Origin: SELP01 sp035969385
GTDB taxonomy: Bacteria > Pseudomonadota > Alphaproteobacteria > Rhodobacterales > Rhodobacteraceae
Direction of reading: 5' to 3'
Assembly (NCBI RefSeq): GCF_035969385.1
Contig: NZ_JAYKKJ010000005.1
Coordinates: forward strand, 124,001 to 188,000
DNA length: 64,000 bases
The translations under genes were made by a program, and so were the position numbers. The notes beneath the pieces were generated by a model, which searched no databases, was not told the origin of the DNA, and was given only the letters and a program-made list of their open reading frames with translations. Below, one piece after another: positions 17,813 to 26,247 of this stretch (its first letter is position 1; each line of letters begins with the position of its first letter).

Positions 17813-18295
17813 TCAGGCCGGCGCGGCGGGGGCAAGCCCCTCTTCCTTGACGGCCTGCATGGCCACATAAGTGGACGTATTGGCAAGATAGGGCAGCGTG
17901 GAAATCTTTTCCGCAAGAACCAGCCGATACCCGGACATCGACGCGGTGCGCACCTTCAGTAGGTAGTCGAAGGCCCCGGCGATCAGGTGGCATTGTTCCA
18001 CCTCGGCGATCTTAAGAACCGCGGCGTTGAATTCGGCCAAGGCGCTTTCGCGGGTATCCGTCAGCTTCACCTCGACAAAGGCGACGTGATCGCGGCCCAG
18101 CCGGATCGGATCGAACAAGGCGCGATAGCCCCGGATCACACCTGTTTCTTCCAATCGTTTCAGCCGCGCCTGCGTGGGCGATTTGGACAGGCCGATCCGG
18201 CGGGCGAGTTCGGTCACGCTGATCCGGCCCTCGACCGCAAGCACGTCCAGAATCTTGCGGTCGAATGTGTCCATATCGGAAAATCGTTCGGTCAT
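17813..18295 (-). CDS. putR: Lrp/AsnC family regulator PutR
   Basis: A 160-residue regulator: N-terminal winged helix (DRKILDVLAVEGRISVTELARRIGLSKSPTQARLKRLEETG) and a C-terminal RAM/AsnC effector domain ending in NTSTYVAMQAVKEEG. It is divergent from putA with 105 bp between start codons. In Agrobacterium, Rhodobacter and related genera the Lrp-type PutR activates putA in response to proline; the position and family support the same role here. Confidence 0.88.
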   Translation of the reverse strand: MTERFSDMDTFDRKILDVLAVEGRISVTELARRIGLSKSPTQARLKRLEETGVIRGYRALFDPIRLGRDHVAFVEVKLTDTRESALAEFNAAVLKIAEVEQCHLIAGAFDYLLKVRTASMSGYRLVLAEKISTLPYLANTSTYVAMQAVKEEGLAPAAPA

Positions 18296-18400
18296 GTTTT
18301 GGCCCGTTATTCGGATCAAATGGCTTTCAAATATTTCAATAGCAGGCGAACCGCCCCGCAACAATGCGGTATCTTGGGCGGATCATCTATGGAGTGATTC
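18296..18400. promoter_or_regulatory. putR-putA divergent promoter region
   Basis: The 105-bp gap holds the only AT-rich stretch nearby, at about 18317-18343, with a direct repeat TTTCAA-ATA-TTTCAA bracketed by GCT and AGC. It is a plausible Lrp-type (PutR) binding site and promoter, placed by position only. The putA start is preceded by GGAG seven bases upstream. Confidence 0.4.
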
Positions 18401-21400
18401 ATGCCCCACGCCCCGCTTGACCAGATCCGCACCGAAATCGACGCGGCGATCTATGCCCCCGAGGCCCCAGTTATCGATCGGCTGACCCAGACCGCCGCCC
18501 TGACCGCTGCGGACCGCGCCCAGATCGCCGCGAAGGGGGCCGACTTTGTGCGCCAGATCCGCGCCGCCGCAGATCCCGGCCTGATGGAAGTGTTTCTGGC
18601 CGAATACGGCCTGTCAACCGAGGAGGGCATCGCGCTAATGTGCCTGGCCGAGGCCCTGTTGCGGGTGCCGGACGCCGATACCATCGACGCGCTGATCGAG
18701 GACAAGATCGCCCCGTCCGATTGGGGCAAGCACCTTGGGCATTCAGCCTCGTCGCTCGTCAATGCCTCGACCTGGGCGCTTTTGCTGACAGGCAAGGTTC
18801 TGGACGACGAAGGCACCGGCCTGAGCCGGGTCATGCGCGGCGCGATCAAGCGGCTGGGCGAACCGGTGATCCGCACCGCCGTGGCCCGCGCGATGAAGGA
18901 GATGGGCCGCCAGTTCGTTCTGGGCGAAACCATTCAGGCCGCGATGAAACGCGCGCAGGGAATGCAGGCCAAAGGGTTCACCTATTCCTACGACATGCTG
19001 GGCGAAGCGGCCCGGACCGAGGATGACGCCAAGCATTTCCACCTTGCCTATTCGCGCGCGATTTCTTCGATCGCGGACCATTGCGACAAGGGGTCGGTGG
19101 CGGAAAACCCCGGCATCTCGGTCAAGCTGTCGGCGCTGCACGCCCGCTATGAACAGGCCCAGAAGTCGCGGGTGATGGATGAACTGGTTCCTCGCCTGCG
19201 GTCTCTGGCCCTGCTGGCGAAGTCGGCGGGCATGGGGTTGAACGTCGACGCGGAAGAGGCCGACCGGCTGTCCCTGTCGCTGGACGTGATCGAAGCCGTC
19301 CTGTCCGAACCGGCTCTGAAGGGGTGGGACGGGTTCGGCGTGGTGGTGCAGGCCTTTGGCCAGCGCGCCAGCCATGTGATCGACTGGCTGCACGCCATGG
19401 CCGAAAAGCATGACCGCCGGATCATGGTTCGTCTGGTCAAGGGGGCCTATTGGGACGCCGAGATCAAGCGCGCACAGGTCGAAGGGATGGACGGCTTCCC
19501 GGTCTTCACCCGGAAAGAGGCCACCGACATTTCCTATATCGGCAACGCCCGCAAGCTTCTGGGCATGACCGACCGCATCTATCCGCAATTCGCCACCCAT
19601 AACGCCCATACGGTCGCCGCGATCCTGCACATGGCCCGCGACATGGGCCGCACCCCCGCCGACTATGAATTCCAGCGGCTGCACGGAATGGGTGAGGCGC
19701 TGCACACGATCGTGCTGAAATCTGAGGGCACCCGCTGCCGCATCTATGCCCCCGTCGGCGCCCATGAAGACCTTCTGGCCTACCTTGTCCGGCGGCTGTT
19801 GGAAAACGGGGCCAACTCCAGCTTCGTTAACCAGATCGTCGACGAGGATGTCCCGGCCGAGGTGGTTGCCGCCTGCCCGTTCGACGCGCTGGGGCAAAGG
19901 TTGCACCTGCCAACAGGGCCAGAGTTGTTCGCACCGCATCGGCGCAATTCCAAAGGCTGGGATATTACCCATGTGCCGACGCTGGCCGGGATCGACGCGG
20001 GCCGTGCCCCCTATCAGGCGCACCGCTGGACCGCCGCGCCGATGGTCGCCACCGGCGGAACCGGCGCCGACCCGCGCCCGATGCCCAACCCCGCCGATCT
20101 GTCGGATGTGGTGGGCGAGGTGCGCGAAGCCACCCCCGATGATATCGCCACAGCACTTGCCGCCGCCCGTCCCTGGCAGGCCAGCGCGGCGGAGCGGGCC
20201 GATGTGCTGGACCGCGTCGCCGACCTTTACGAAGAGAACGCCGAGGAGATCTTCGCCCTTGTCGCCCGCGAGGCGGGAAAGATCATTTTCGACGCCGTGG
20301 GCGAGGTGCGCGAGGCGGCGGATTTCCTGCGCTACTACGCTGCCGAGGCCCGCGCGGCGGGCGACGCCACCGACCCGCGCGGCGTCTGGACCTGTATCAG
20401 CCCATGGAACTTCCCGCTGGCGATCTTCACCGGACAGGTGGCCGCTGCGCTGGCGGCCGGGAATGGCGTGCTGGCGAAGCCCGCCGAACAGACGCCCCTG
20501 ATCGCCGCCCGCGCGGTGACGCTGATGCATCAGGCGGGGGTGCCGGGCACGGCGCTGCAACTGCTGCCCGGCGGCGGCGCTGTAGGCGCGGCCCTGACAT
20601 CGGACGCGCGGGTGAACGGCGTGGCCTTCACCGGGTCCACCGCCACGGCGATGAAGATCCGCGCCGCGATGGCCGCGCATTGCGCCCCCGGCACACCGCT
20701 GATCGCCGAAACCGGCGGACTGAACGCGATGATCGTCGATTCCACCGCCCTGCCGGAACATGCGGTCCGCGACATCGTCATGTCCGCCTTCCGGTCGGCC
20801 GGGCAACGCTGTTCGGCGCTGCGCTGCCTTTATGTGCAGGAGGACATTGCCGACAAGCTTTTGAAAATGCTGAAGGGCGCGATGGATGAACTGTCCATCG
20901 GCAACCCCTGGCACCTTGCCACCGACATCGGACCGGTCATCGACGCCCCGGCCCTGAAAACCATACGCGACCATATTGAGGCCGCCCGGGCCGAGGGCCG
21001 CATCCTGCATGAACTGCCGGAACCCAAGGGCGGGCATTTCGTGTCGCCCACGGTGATCCGGGTCGACGGCATCAACGCGCTGGAGCGGGAGATCTTCGGC
21101 CCAGTCCTGCATGTGGCCACCTTCCGCGCCGATGAGATCGAGACGGTTATCGATACGATCAACGCCACCGGCTACGGGCTGACCTTCGGGCTGCACACGC
21201 GGATCGACGACCGGGTGCAGACCATCGTGGAGCGGGTCCATGCGGGCAACATCTATGTCAACCGCAACCAGATTGGCGCCGTTGTCGGCAGCCAGCCCTT
21301 CGGGGGCGAGGGGTTGTCGGGAACCGGGCCAAAGGCCGGGGGGCCGCACTACCTGCCACGGTTCCGCGCGCCTTCGGCTGCCGGGCCGGTGGGCAGTTGG

Positions 21401-21871
21401 GACGGGGCGGCGGACACCGGCGCGCTGGCCGGGGCACTGATGCAGGCCGCACCCTCTGGTGCAATGCCTGACCCGGTGGCGATGCCGGGGCCGACCGGGG
21501 AATCCAACCGGCTGGGCGTCTCGCCCCGGGGTCCTGTTCTGTGCCTTGGGCCGGGGACTGCCGCCGCGAAGGCGCAGGCCGACACCGTGCGCGCCCTCGG
21601 CGGAATCGCGGTCGAGGCCGGGGGTGATGTGCCGCCCGAGGCGCTGACCGTGCTGGGCCCCTTAGCGACCGTGCTGTGGTGGGGCGACGCGGACACCGCC
21701 CGCGCCTATGAGGCCGCCCTGGCCCGGCGCGAAGGCCCCATCGTGGCGCTGGTCACCGCCCAGCCCGACGCCGCCCATGTGCTGCACGAACGGCACGTCT
21801 GCATCGACACCACCGCCGCCGGGGGCAACGCCGCCCTTCTGGCCGAGGTGGCCGCAAGCAGCGCGGCCTAG
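18401..21871 (+). CDS. putA: Bifunctional proline dehydrogenase / P5C dehydrogenase, type B PutA
   Basis: A 1156-residue enzyme oxidising proline to glutamate. There is no N-terminal ribbon-helix-helix DNA-binding domain, so it is not a self-repressor. The FAD proline dehydrogenase barrel spans about residues 130-460 (VSVKLSALH-like KLSALHARYEQ, RLVKGAYWDAEIK). The aldehyde dehydrogenase domain covers about 540-990 with catalytic Glu in IAETGGLNAM near 770 and Cys in SAGQRCSALRC near 804. A further C-terminal domain of about 165 residues marks the type B architecture, where it closes the substrate channel. Its regulation probably depends on the divergent PutR. Confidence 0.95.
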   Translation: MPHAPLDQIRTEIDAAIYAPEAPVIDRLTQTAALTAADRAQIAAKGADFVRQIRAAADPGLMEVFLAEYGLSTEEGIALMCLAEALLRVPDADTIDALIEDKIAPSDWGKHLGHSASSLVNASTWALLLTGKVLDDEGTGLSRVMRGAIKRLGEPVIRTAVARAMKEMGRQFVLGETIQAAMKRAQGMQAKGFTYSYDMLGEAARTEDDAKHFHLAYSRAISSIADHCDKGSVAENPGISVKLSALHARYEQAQKSRVMDELVPRLRSLALLAKSAGMGLNVDAEEADRLSLSLDVIEAVLSEPALKGWDGFGVVVQAFGQRASHVIDWLHAMAEKHDRRIMVRLVKGAYWDAEIKRAQVEGMDGFPVFTRKEATDISYIGNARKLLGMTDRIYPQFATHNAHTVAAILHMARDMGRTPADYEFQRLHGMGEALHTIVLKSEGTRCRIYAPVGAHEDLLAYLVRRLLENGANSSFVNQIVDEDVPAEVVAACPFDALGQRLHLPTGPELFAPHRRNSKGWDITHVPTLAGIDAGRAPYQAHRWTAAPMVATGGTGADPRPMPNPADLSDVVGEVREATPDDIATALAAARPWQASAAERADVLDRVADLYEENAEEIFALVAREAGKIIFDAVGEVREAADFLRYYAAEARAAGDATDPRGVWTCISPWNFPLAIFTGQVAAALAAGNGVLAKPAEQTPLIAARAVTLMHQAGVPGTALQLLPGGGAVGAALTSDARVNGVAFTGSTATAMKIRAAMAAHCAPGTPLIAETGGLNAMIVDSTALPEHAVRDIVMSAFRSAGQRCSALRCLYVQEDIADKLLKMLKGAMDELSIGNPWHLATDIGPVIDAPALKTIRDHIEAARAEGRILHELPEPKGGHFVSPTVIRVDGINALEREIFGPVLHVATFRADEIETVIDTINATGYGLTFGLHTRIDDRVQTIVERVHAGNIYVNRNQIGAVVGSQPFGGEGLSGTGPKAGGPHYLPRFRAPSAAGPVGSWDGAADTGALAGALMQAAPSGAMPDPVAMPGPTGESNRLGVSPRGPVLCLGPGTAAAKAQADTVRALGGIAVEAGGDVPPEALTVLGPLATVLWWGDADTARAYEAALARREGPIVALVTAQPDAAHVLHERHVCIDTTAAGGNAALLAEVAASSAA

Positions 21872-21895
21872 GTCCGCAGGCGGAGGCCCTTGGTC

Positions 21896-21924
21896 GGGAA
21901 CCGGTCAAAATAGGTCCGGTTCCC
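21896..21924. terminator. Inverted repeat after putA
   Basis: GGGAACCGG and CCGGTTCCC form a perfect 9-bp stem around an 11-base A-rich loop, 25 bases after the putA stop. There is no T-run, so it is only a candidate terminator or mRNA-protecting hairpin. Confidence 0.4.
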
Positions 21925-22061
21925 AAGCCCTGCCAATGCGATGGGATTGAAGGGGGCACAAGAATGTCGCTAGGGTTGCATCGGCGGACAAGCTAGTGCC
22001 CGTCGTAGGGGCCTAGCCTTACAGGTGAACGCTAGCTGGTCTCGCTCAAGGAAGGACAGTC

Positions 22062-22802
22062 GTGGCAATCGAAGTGTCAGAAAGCCAAGGCAATTTCTAT
22101 ACCATGATGGGCCACGACATGCGGGCCAGCGTGATTGTCGTGGAAACAGATCGCATTGACGAATGCATCGCCGAATATGTTGCGAACGGATACACCGGGG
22201 TCGCCATTCGGCCGTCGTCTTTTCAAGGGGAAGATTTGTCCGTCCTGCTCCACTTTCCGAACCTGTTGTAGGTGTCAATTTCTGACATGGGCAGGCTGAA
22301 CATTGATGCCCTCTCGACGATTGTGGGCCTTAAACATCTTGCTCTTCACATTGATGGACGCAAGGAACCCGTCGACTTCGCTCGTTTCCCCGATCTTGAA
22401 ACATTGTCCTTTTCCTATCGAACGGGCGATTGTGGCTTTGAATGTTTGGACCGGCTGCACTGGATAAGCCTTTGGAAGTACAAGCGTGACACGTCGCTGC
22501 GCGAGCCATGGCTCAGACTGCCGTCCAGTATTCGAACATTGGAGTTGATCTCGAGCAGCGTTGAAAACCTTGACCTGCTTTATCCATCTGAAACCCTCGA
22601 ACGCCTCAAGGTAGCGCGATTTCGCAAGCTCGAAGCGCTCCCTGATCTTGCGCACCTTTTCCCCCGGTTAAACCACCTTTGGTTTGAGGCGAGCGGCAGA
22701 TTGTCCGTCGACGAAGTGAACCGCGCGACCAAGGAATGCCGGGATTTGGAATTTCTCTGTTTGGGAAAGAACGTCCTGATTTCCGCAATGTCGTCGAATT
22801 AG
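22062..22802 (+). pseudogene. Leucine-rich-repeat-like gene with an in-frame amber stop
   Basis: Two frames, 69 and 176 codons, lie in the same phase and are divided only by one TAG at 22269-22271. Read through, they give one 246-residue protein with a continuous leucine-rich pattern across the stop: LLHFPNLL-(stop)-VSISDMGRLNIDALSTIVGLKHLALHID, then further units FPDLETLSFSY, LDRLHWISLW, PSSIRTLELI, SETLERLKVARF, FPRLNHLWFEA. The stop probably replaced Lys or Gln. A GTG follows the stop directly, so a separate 176-residue product is possible but has no good ribosome binding site. Base composition is less GC-rich than its neighbours, suggesting acquisition. Confidence 0.7.
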
Positions 22803-22903
22803 CGGAAACATCTTTCGCCTCCTTACCCTGTCCAATCCCTTTTCAATGGTGACGCGGCGGGCCAATCCGTTAGTCTGGCCGCGACCCAATTGCCGGAAGA
22901 CCG

Positions 22904-23650
22904 ATGTTCCCGATCCGCGACCATAACCCCTCTGACAAGGTGGCCTATGTCACCTATGCCCTGATCATCCTGAATATCTCGGTTTTCATCCTTACGGTGA
23001 CGGTTTTTCAGACCGACCGCGATCTGGCCAAGCTTTACTGGCATTACGCCCTGATCCCTGACCGGCTGTCCTCCGGAGACAACCCGCTGGCGCTGATCAC
23101 CTCGCAGTTTCTGCATGGCGGGTTCCTGCATCTGGCCGGTAACATGCTGTTTCTATGGATTTTCGGCGACAACATGGAAGAGGAGATGGGCCATCTCGGC
23201 TTCCTCCTGTTCTACCTGACCGCGGGTGTGGGCGCGGGGCTGGCGCAATATGCCTCGGCCCCCGCCTCGAACGTGCCGATGATCGGGGCCTCGGGGGCGA
23301 TTGCGGGGGTGATGGGGGCCTATCTGCTGTTCTTCCCCAAGGCGCAGGTCGATGTGCTGATCATCATCATCTTCTTTTTCCGGATCATCCCGATCCCCGC
23401 TTGGATCGTGCTGGGGGTCTGGTTTGGGCTGCAGCTGTTCAGCGGGGTCGGCGACAGCGGACAGGCGGGCGGGGTTGCCTATTGGGCCCATGCGGGTGGA
23501 TTTCTTGTCGGGATTGCCCTTGCCCTGCCGCTCTGGCTGCGCAAGGGGGCCACGGCCTTCTGGTCGCGCACCGACGGGCACCCGCCCCACCCCGAAGCCC
23601 GCTATGCCCGGATCGACAGCCGCATTCCCACCGTTCGCCGCCGCAAGTAG
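22904..23650 (+). CDS. Rhomboid family intramembrane serine protease
   Basis: A 248-residue protein with six or seven hydrophobic segments. The catalytic Ser is in GASGAIAGVMGAY (Ser130) and the catalytic His in AYWAHAGGFLVG (His196). The long loop after TM1 with HGGFLHLAGNMLFLWIFG is typical of the family. It cleaves transmembrane substrates in the plane of the membrane; the partner is unknown. The glyoxalase-fold gene starts 11 bp downstream and is likely co-transcribed. Confidence 0.9.
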   Translation: MFPIRDHNPSDKVAYVTYALIILNISVFILTVTVFQTDRDLAKLYWHYALIPDRLSSGDNPLALITSQFLHGGFLHLAGNMLFLWIFGDNMEEEMGHLGFLLFYLTAGVGAGLAQYASAPASNVPMIGASGAIAGVMGAYLLFFPKAQVDVLIIIIFFFRIIPIPAWIVLGVWFGLQLFSGVGDSGQAGGVAYWAHAGGFLVGIALALPLWLRKGATAFWSRTDGHPPHPEARYARIDSRIPTVRRRK

Positions 23651-23661
23651 AGGACCCCGCC

Positions 23662-24057
23662 ATGCCCCGGCCCCGTATCGACGCCGTCGCCGTCACTGCC
23701 CGCGACATGGCCCGCTCTGCCGCCTTTTACCGCTGTCTTGGGTTTGACATCCCCGAGGTGGCCGCCGACGCCCAGCATGTAGAGGCGGTGCCGCTGCCCG
23801 GCGAGGCGCGCCTGATGATCGACAGCGCGACACTGGCCAAGGAACTGACGGACCGACCGCCCTCCCCGGCCACCCATTCCGCCTTTGCCCTTCTCTGCGA
23901 TAGCCCGGCCGAGGTGGACGGCGTTACCGCGCGGGTGGCGGATGCGGGGTTCACGGTCAAGACGCAGCCCTGGGACGCCTTCTGGGGTCAGCGCTATGCA
24001 ACCGTCGTGGACCCCGACGGGTACGAGGTTGACCTGTTCGCGCCTTTGGCTGGGTAA
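23662..24057 (+). CDS. VOC (glyoxalase/bleomycin resistance fold) protein
   Basis: A 131-residue single-domain vicinal-oxygen-chelate protein: opening VAVTARDMARSAAFYRCLGF, a second beta-alpha unit from about residue 72, and the closing metal-ligand segment TVVDPDGYEVDLFAP. Such small proteins are metal-dependent isomerases, lyases or drug-binding proteins; no substrate can be assigned. Confidence 0.8.
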   Translation: MPRPRIDAVAVTARDMARSAAFYRCLGFDIPEVAADAQHVEAVPLPGEARLMIDSATLAKELTDRPPSPATHSAFALLCDSPAEVDGVTARVADAGFTVKTQPWDAFWGQRYATVVDPDGYEVDLFAPLAG

Positions 24058-24062
24058 GGGAT

Positions 24063-24081
24063 GGTGGGTTGCCCGCCCTAC
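24063..24081 (-). repeat. GTAG-headed REP-like hairpin, single copy
   Basis: Read on the minus strand: GTAG, then GGCGGG-CAA-CCCACC, a 6-bp stem with one C-A mismatch. It starts just after the VOC gene. It has the REP layout (tetranucleotide head plus short hairpin) and resembles the GTAA-headed hairpins elsewhere in the window, but differs in arm sequence. Confidence 0.4.
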
Positions 24082-24164
24082 GAGGTCCGTTCACAAAGGA
24101 CCCACCTCACATTGTTCCAATAAGCCAAATCAACCATTTGACTGATTGTCTTTTGGCTGCTCGA

Positions 24165-24803
24165 TCAATCGTCCGCGTCTGCTTGATCGAGCAAAGTTGA
24201 AAGCAGCGCATTCTCGCTTTCCAGTTCCGCTATTCTAGCAAGTGCCGAGGCCAAACGTGCTCGAACCTCATCGAGTCTAACGGAGCAGGTCTGCGACAAG
24301 CCTTCGGTCGAGGATTCGCAGCTCAGTCGTTCCAAGGCGTTCTGAACGGCGAGTTCCTTGAGGAAGTCCTGTTCAACCTCATTTAATAGGTCCGCTAGTG
24401 GAACACAGGAGCCGGCAATAGTCGACTTATCTGCTCGGACTAGCACAAATTTGTTATCAGGCCAAAAAACGAAGATCCCGGTATTACTAAGGAAGGAAGC
24501 AAGCCCTCCTGCTAGGTCAAGCGGTTGAGGTTCCCCATACCCAACTACTTGAATTTGATACTGCTCCACCTCTAGAGAACCGCCCCTGACAATAAAGGCC
24601 GGTAATTCCGCCGTGCTCACTTCTGGAATACACACCAGCCTTGGGCCAAAGCTTGCGTCATCGATCCGCGTTTGCGCCTGCAGGGTGTTCGCCGCCACAA
24701 CAAAGACTATCAAACATATGAAAGACAATTGGTGTCCGGCCAACCGGCAGCGGCTCTGGAACACGCTAGGTAGTTTTTGCGTTTTCTGACTACATTTCAA
24801 CAT
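24165..24803 (-). CDS. Exported hypothetical protein with C-terminal coiled coil
   Basis: A 212-residue protein. A long hydrophobic stretch (LSFICLIVFVVAANTLQAQ, residues about 26-44) acts as signal peptide or signal anchor. The mature part has paired Cys (LVCIPEV, GSCVPLA, LSCESS, QTCSVRL). The last 45 residues, RLDEVRARLASALARIAELESENALLSTLL, show a heptad pattern and should form a coiled coil. Its codon use is far less GC-rich than the neighbours, pointing to transfer. The ATG follows GGGAG at eight bases. No family recognised. Confidence 0.65.
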   Translation of the reverse strand: MLKCSQKTQKLPSVFQSRCRLAGHQLSFICLIVFVVAANTLQAQTRIDDASFGPRLVCIPEVSTAELPAFIVRGGSLEVEQYQIQVVGYGEPQPLDLAGGLASFLSNTGIFVFWPDNKFVLVRADKSTIAGSCVPLADLLNEVEQDFLKELAVQNALERLSCESSTEGLSQTCSVRLDEVRARLASALARIAELESENALLSTLLDQADADD

Positions 24804-25028
24804 TGGTGAACTCCCTGTGCCGCTGGGTTTGATAGAACTCGCGTGTCCCCACGATAGTCAATCCGACGCTCGCGCGCGTGATGCATTTTTTGGCCGCTCA
24901 ATAGGAATTGTGTTGCCCAAAGAGAACCACTTCGGCCGTTGAAATGGCCGGTATTTCCGTAATGTTCTGGGCAAACAGAGGATGTGGAAGCTGGCAACAG
25001 ACCGGGTCGCACATTGCGTTGACGGGCT

Positions 25029-25050
25029 GTAAGGTGGGTATTGACCCACC
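25029..25050 (+). repeat. GTAA-headed REP-like hairpin, single copy
   Basis: GTAA followed by GGTGGGT-ATTG-ACCCACC, a perfect 7-bp stem with a 4-base loop. Same element as the paired copies at 43307, 47007 and 48664, but without an inverted partner here. It lies 7 bases after the Flp-like gene end. Confidence 0.7.
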
Positions 25051-25057
25051 CTGCCTG

Positions 25058-25273
25058 TCAGAAGCCGCCGGTTTCTTCCGGCACCCAGGTGAACTCGATC
25101 CCGGCGATGGTGGCCGAGATCTTGTCGGCCAGCGCCTTGGCCCCGTTGCCGACCGAATTCATCACCGCGATTCCAAGCATCACGGCGGCAGCGGTGCCCA
25201 CGACCCAATCAACGGTCGCGGCCCCGTCTTCTTCGGCGTAAAAACGGTGCAGAAAAGACAAAAGGCGGTCCAT
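25058..25273 (-). CDS. Small Flp/Fap pilin-like peptide
   Basis: A 71-residue protein with a short basic N-terminus, the segment EEDGAATVDWVVGTAAAVMLGIAVMNSVGNGA (residues 14-45) resembling the Glu-containing hydrophobic helix of Flp-type IVb pilins, and a short C-terminal tail. No prepilin peptidase or tad genes are close by, so assembly into a pilus is uncertain. It is encoded 42 bp after the inositol-phosphatase family gene is read out to the left on the opposite side of this start. Confidence 0.6.
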   Translation of the reverse strand: MDRLLSFLHRFYAEEDGAATVDWVVGTAAAVMLGIAVMNSVGNGAKALADKISATIAGIEFTWVPEETGGF

Positions 25274-25314
25274 GCGGGCCGCCTATCATCGGATTGGGAC
25301 GAAATTTTGACCGA

Positions 25315-26103
25315 TCAGGCGCCGCGAATGACCTTGGCGAATTGCGGGAAGATCGGCTCGTTGGCGCAGATCACCTCGCCATCGGCAAGGATGTCGCCCT
25401 CGGGGTTCAGCGGTTCGACGAAGGCGCCCGCCTCTTTCGCGATCACCAACCCGGCGGCCATGTCCCATGCGTTCAGCCGTCGTTCCCAAAACCCGTCGTA
25501 GCGGCCGGCCGCCACATAGGCGAGGTCCAGCGCCGCAGACCCGAACCGGCGCACGCCGGCCACAGCAGGCAGAAGCCGCCCAAGGTCTTTCAGCGTGGCG
25601 GGAAGGTCCGACCGGCCGCCGAAGGGCAGCCCGGTGGCGAAGATGCATTCGATCATCCGCGACCGGCCCGACACGCGGATCCGGCTTTGGTTCATCCAGG
25701 CGCCCGCGCCCTTTTCCGCGTGGAACAGTTCGTCCTTGACCGGGTCATAGATGACCCCGGCAACGATCTGCCCCTTGTGTTCAAGCGCGATGGACACGGC
25801 CCAATGCGGCAACCCGTGCAGGAAGTTCGTGGTCCCGTCCAGCGGATCGACGACCCAGCGGCGGGTCGGGTCCTCACCGTCGATTTCCTTGCCCTCCTCA
25901 CCCAGAAAGCCATAGGTCGGGCGGGCTGTCATCAGCGCCTCGCGGATGATCTCTTCGGCCCGGTGATCGGCCTTGCTGACAAAGTCGCCCGGCCCCTTGG
26001 AAGAGACCTGCAGGTTCTCCACCTCGGTAAAATCCTTCAGCAGCGACCGGCCGGCGGTACGGGCGGTCTTCATCATCACGTTGAGATTGGCGCTGAATTG
26101 CAT
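25315..26103 (-). CDS. suhB: Inositol monophosphatase family protein (SuhB-like)
   Basis: A 262-residue Mg-dependent phosphatase. Motifs: GEEGKEIDG (metal-binding Glu pair) near residue 70, WVVDPLDGTTNFLHGLPHWAVSIA near 84-107 (the family signature), and WERRLNAWDMAAGLVIAKEAG near 205-225 (the second metal Asp). The family removes phosphate from inositol-1-phosphate or related sugars; bacterial SuhB also affects rRNA transcription. The start MQFSANLN excludes an Arg/Pro-rich upstream extension. Confidence 0.88.
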   Translation of the reverse strand: MQFSANLNVMMKTARTAGRSLLKDFTEVENLQVSSKGPGDFVSKADHRAEEIIREALMTARPTYGFLGEEGKEIDGEDPTRRWVVDPLDGTTNFLHGLPHWAVSIALEHKGQIVAGVIYDPVKDELFHAEKGAGAWMNQSRIRVSGRSRMIECIFATGLPFGGRSDLPATLKDLGRLLPAVAGVRRFGSAALDLAYVAAGRYDGFWERRLNAWDMAAGLVIAKEAGAFVEPLNPEGDILADGEVICANEPIFPQFAKVIRGA

Positions 26104-26247
26104 GGGGCAGGCTCCGCAAGAGGGGTCAGGCCGGGCGTATAGGCGCTTGACCCGCCCGGGGCAAGGGGGCGTGGTTCGGGTCCGGTCGTTAACCATTTGG
26201 TTATTCCCTTGCGTCACAGTCCAACCGGGACAAGACGGGCCGGTGAC

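Noticed and set aside
18743..21349. Very long minus-strand open frame (868 codons) opposite putA
   Set aside because: It is a GC-skew shadow of putA: Gly/Arg/His-rich, no domain, no ribosome binding site, and putA is certain.
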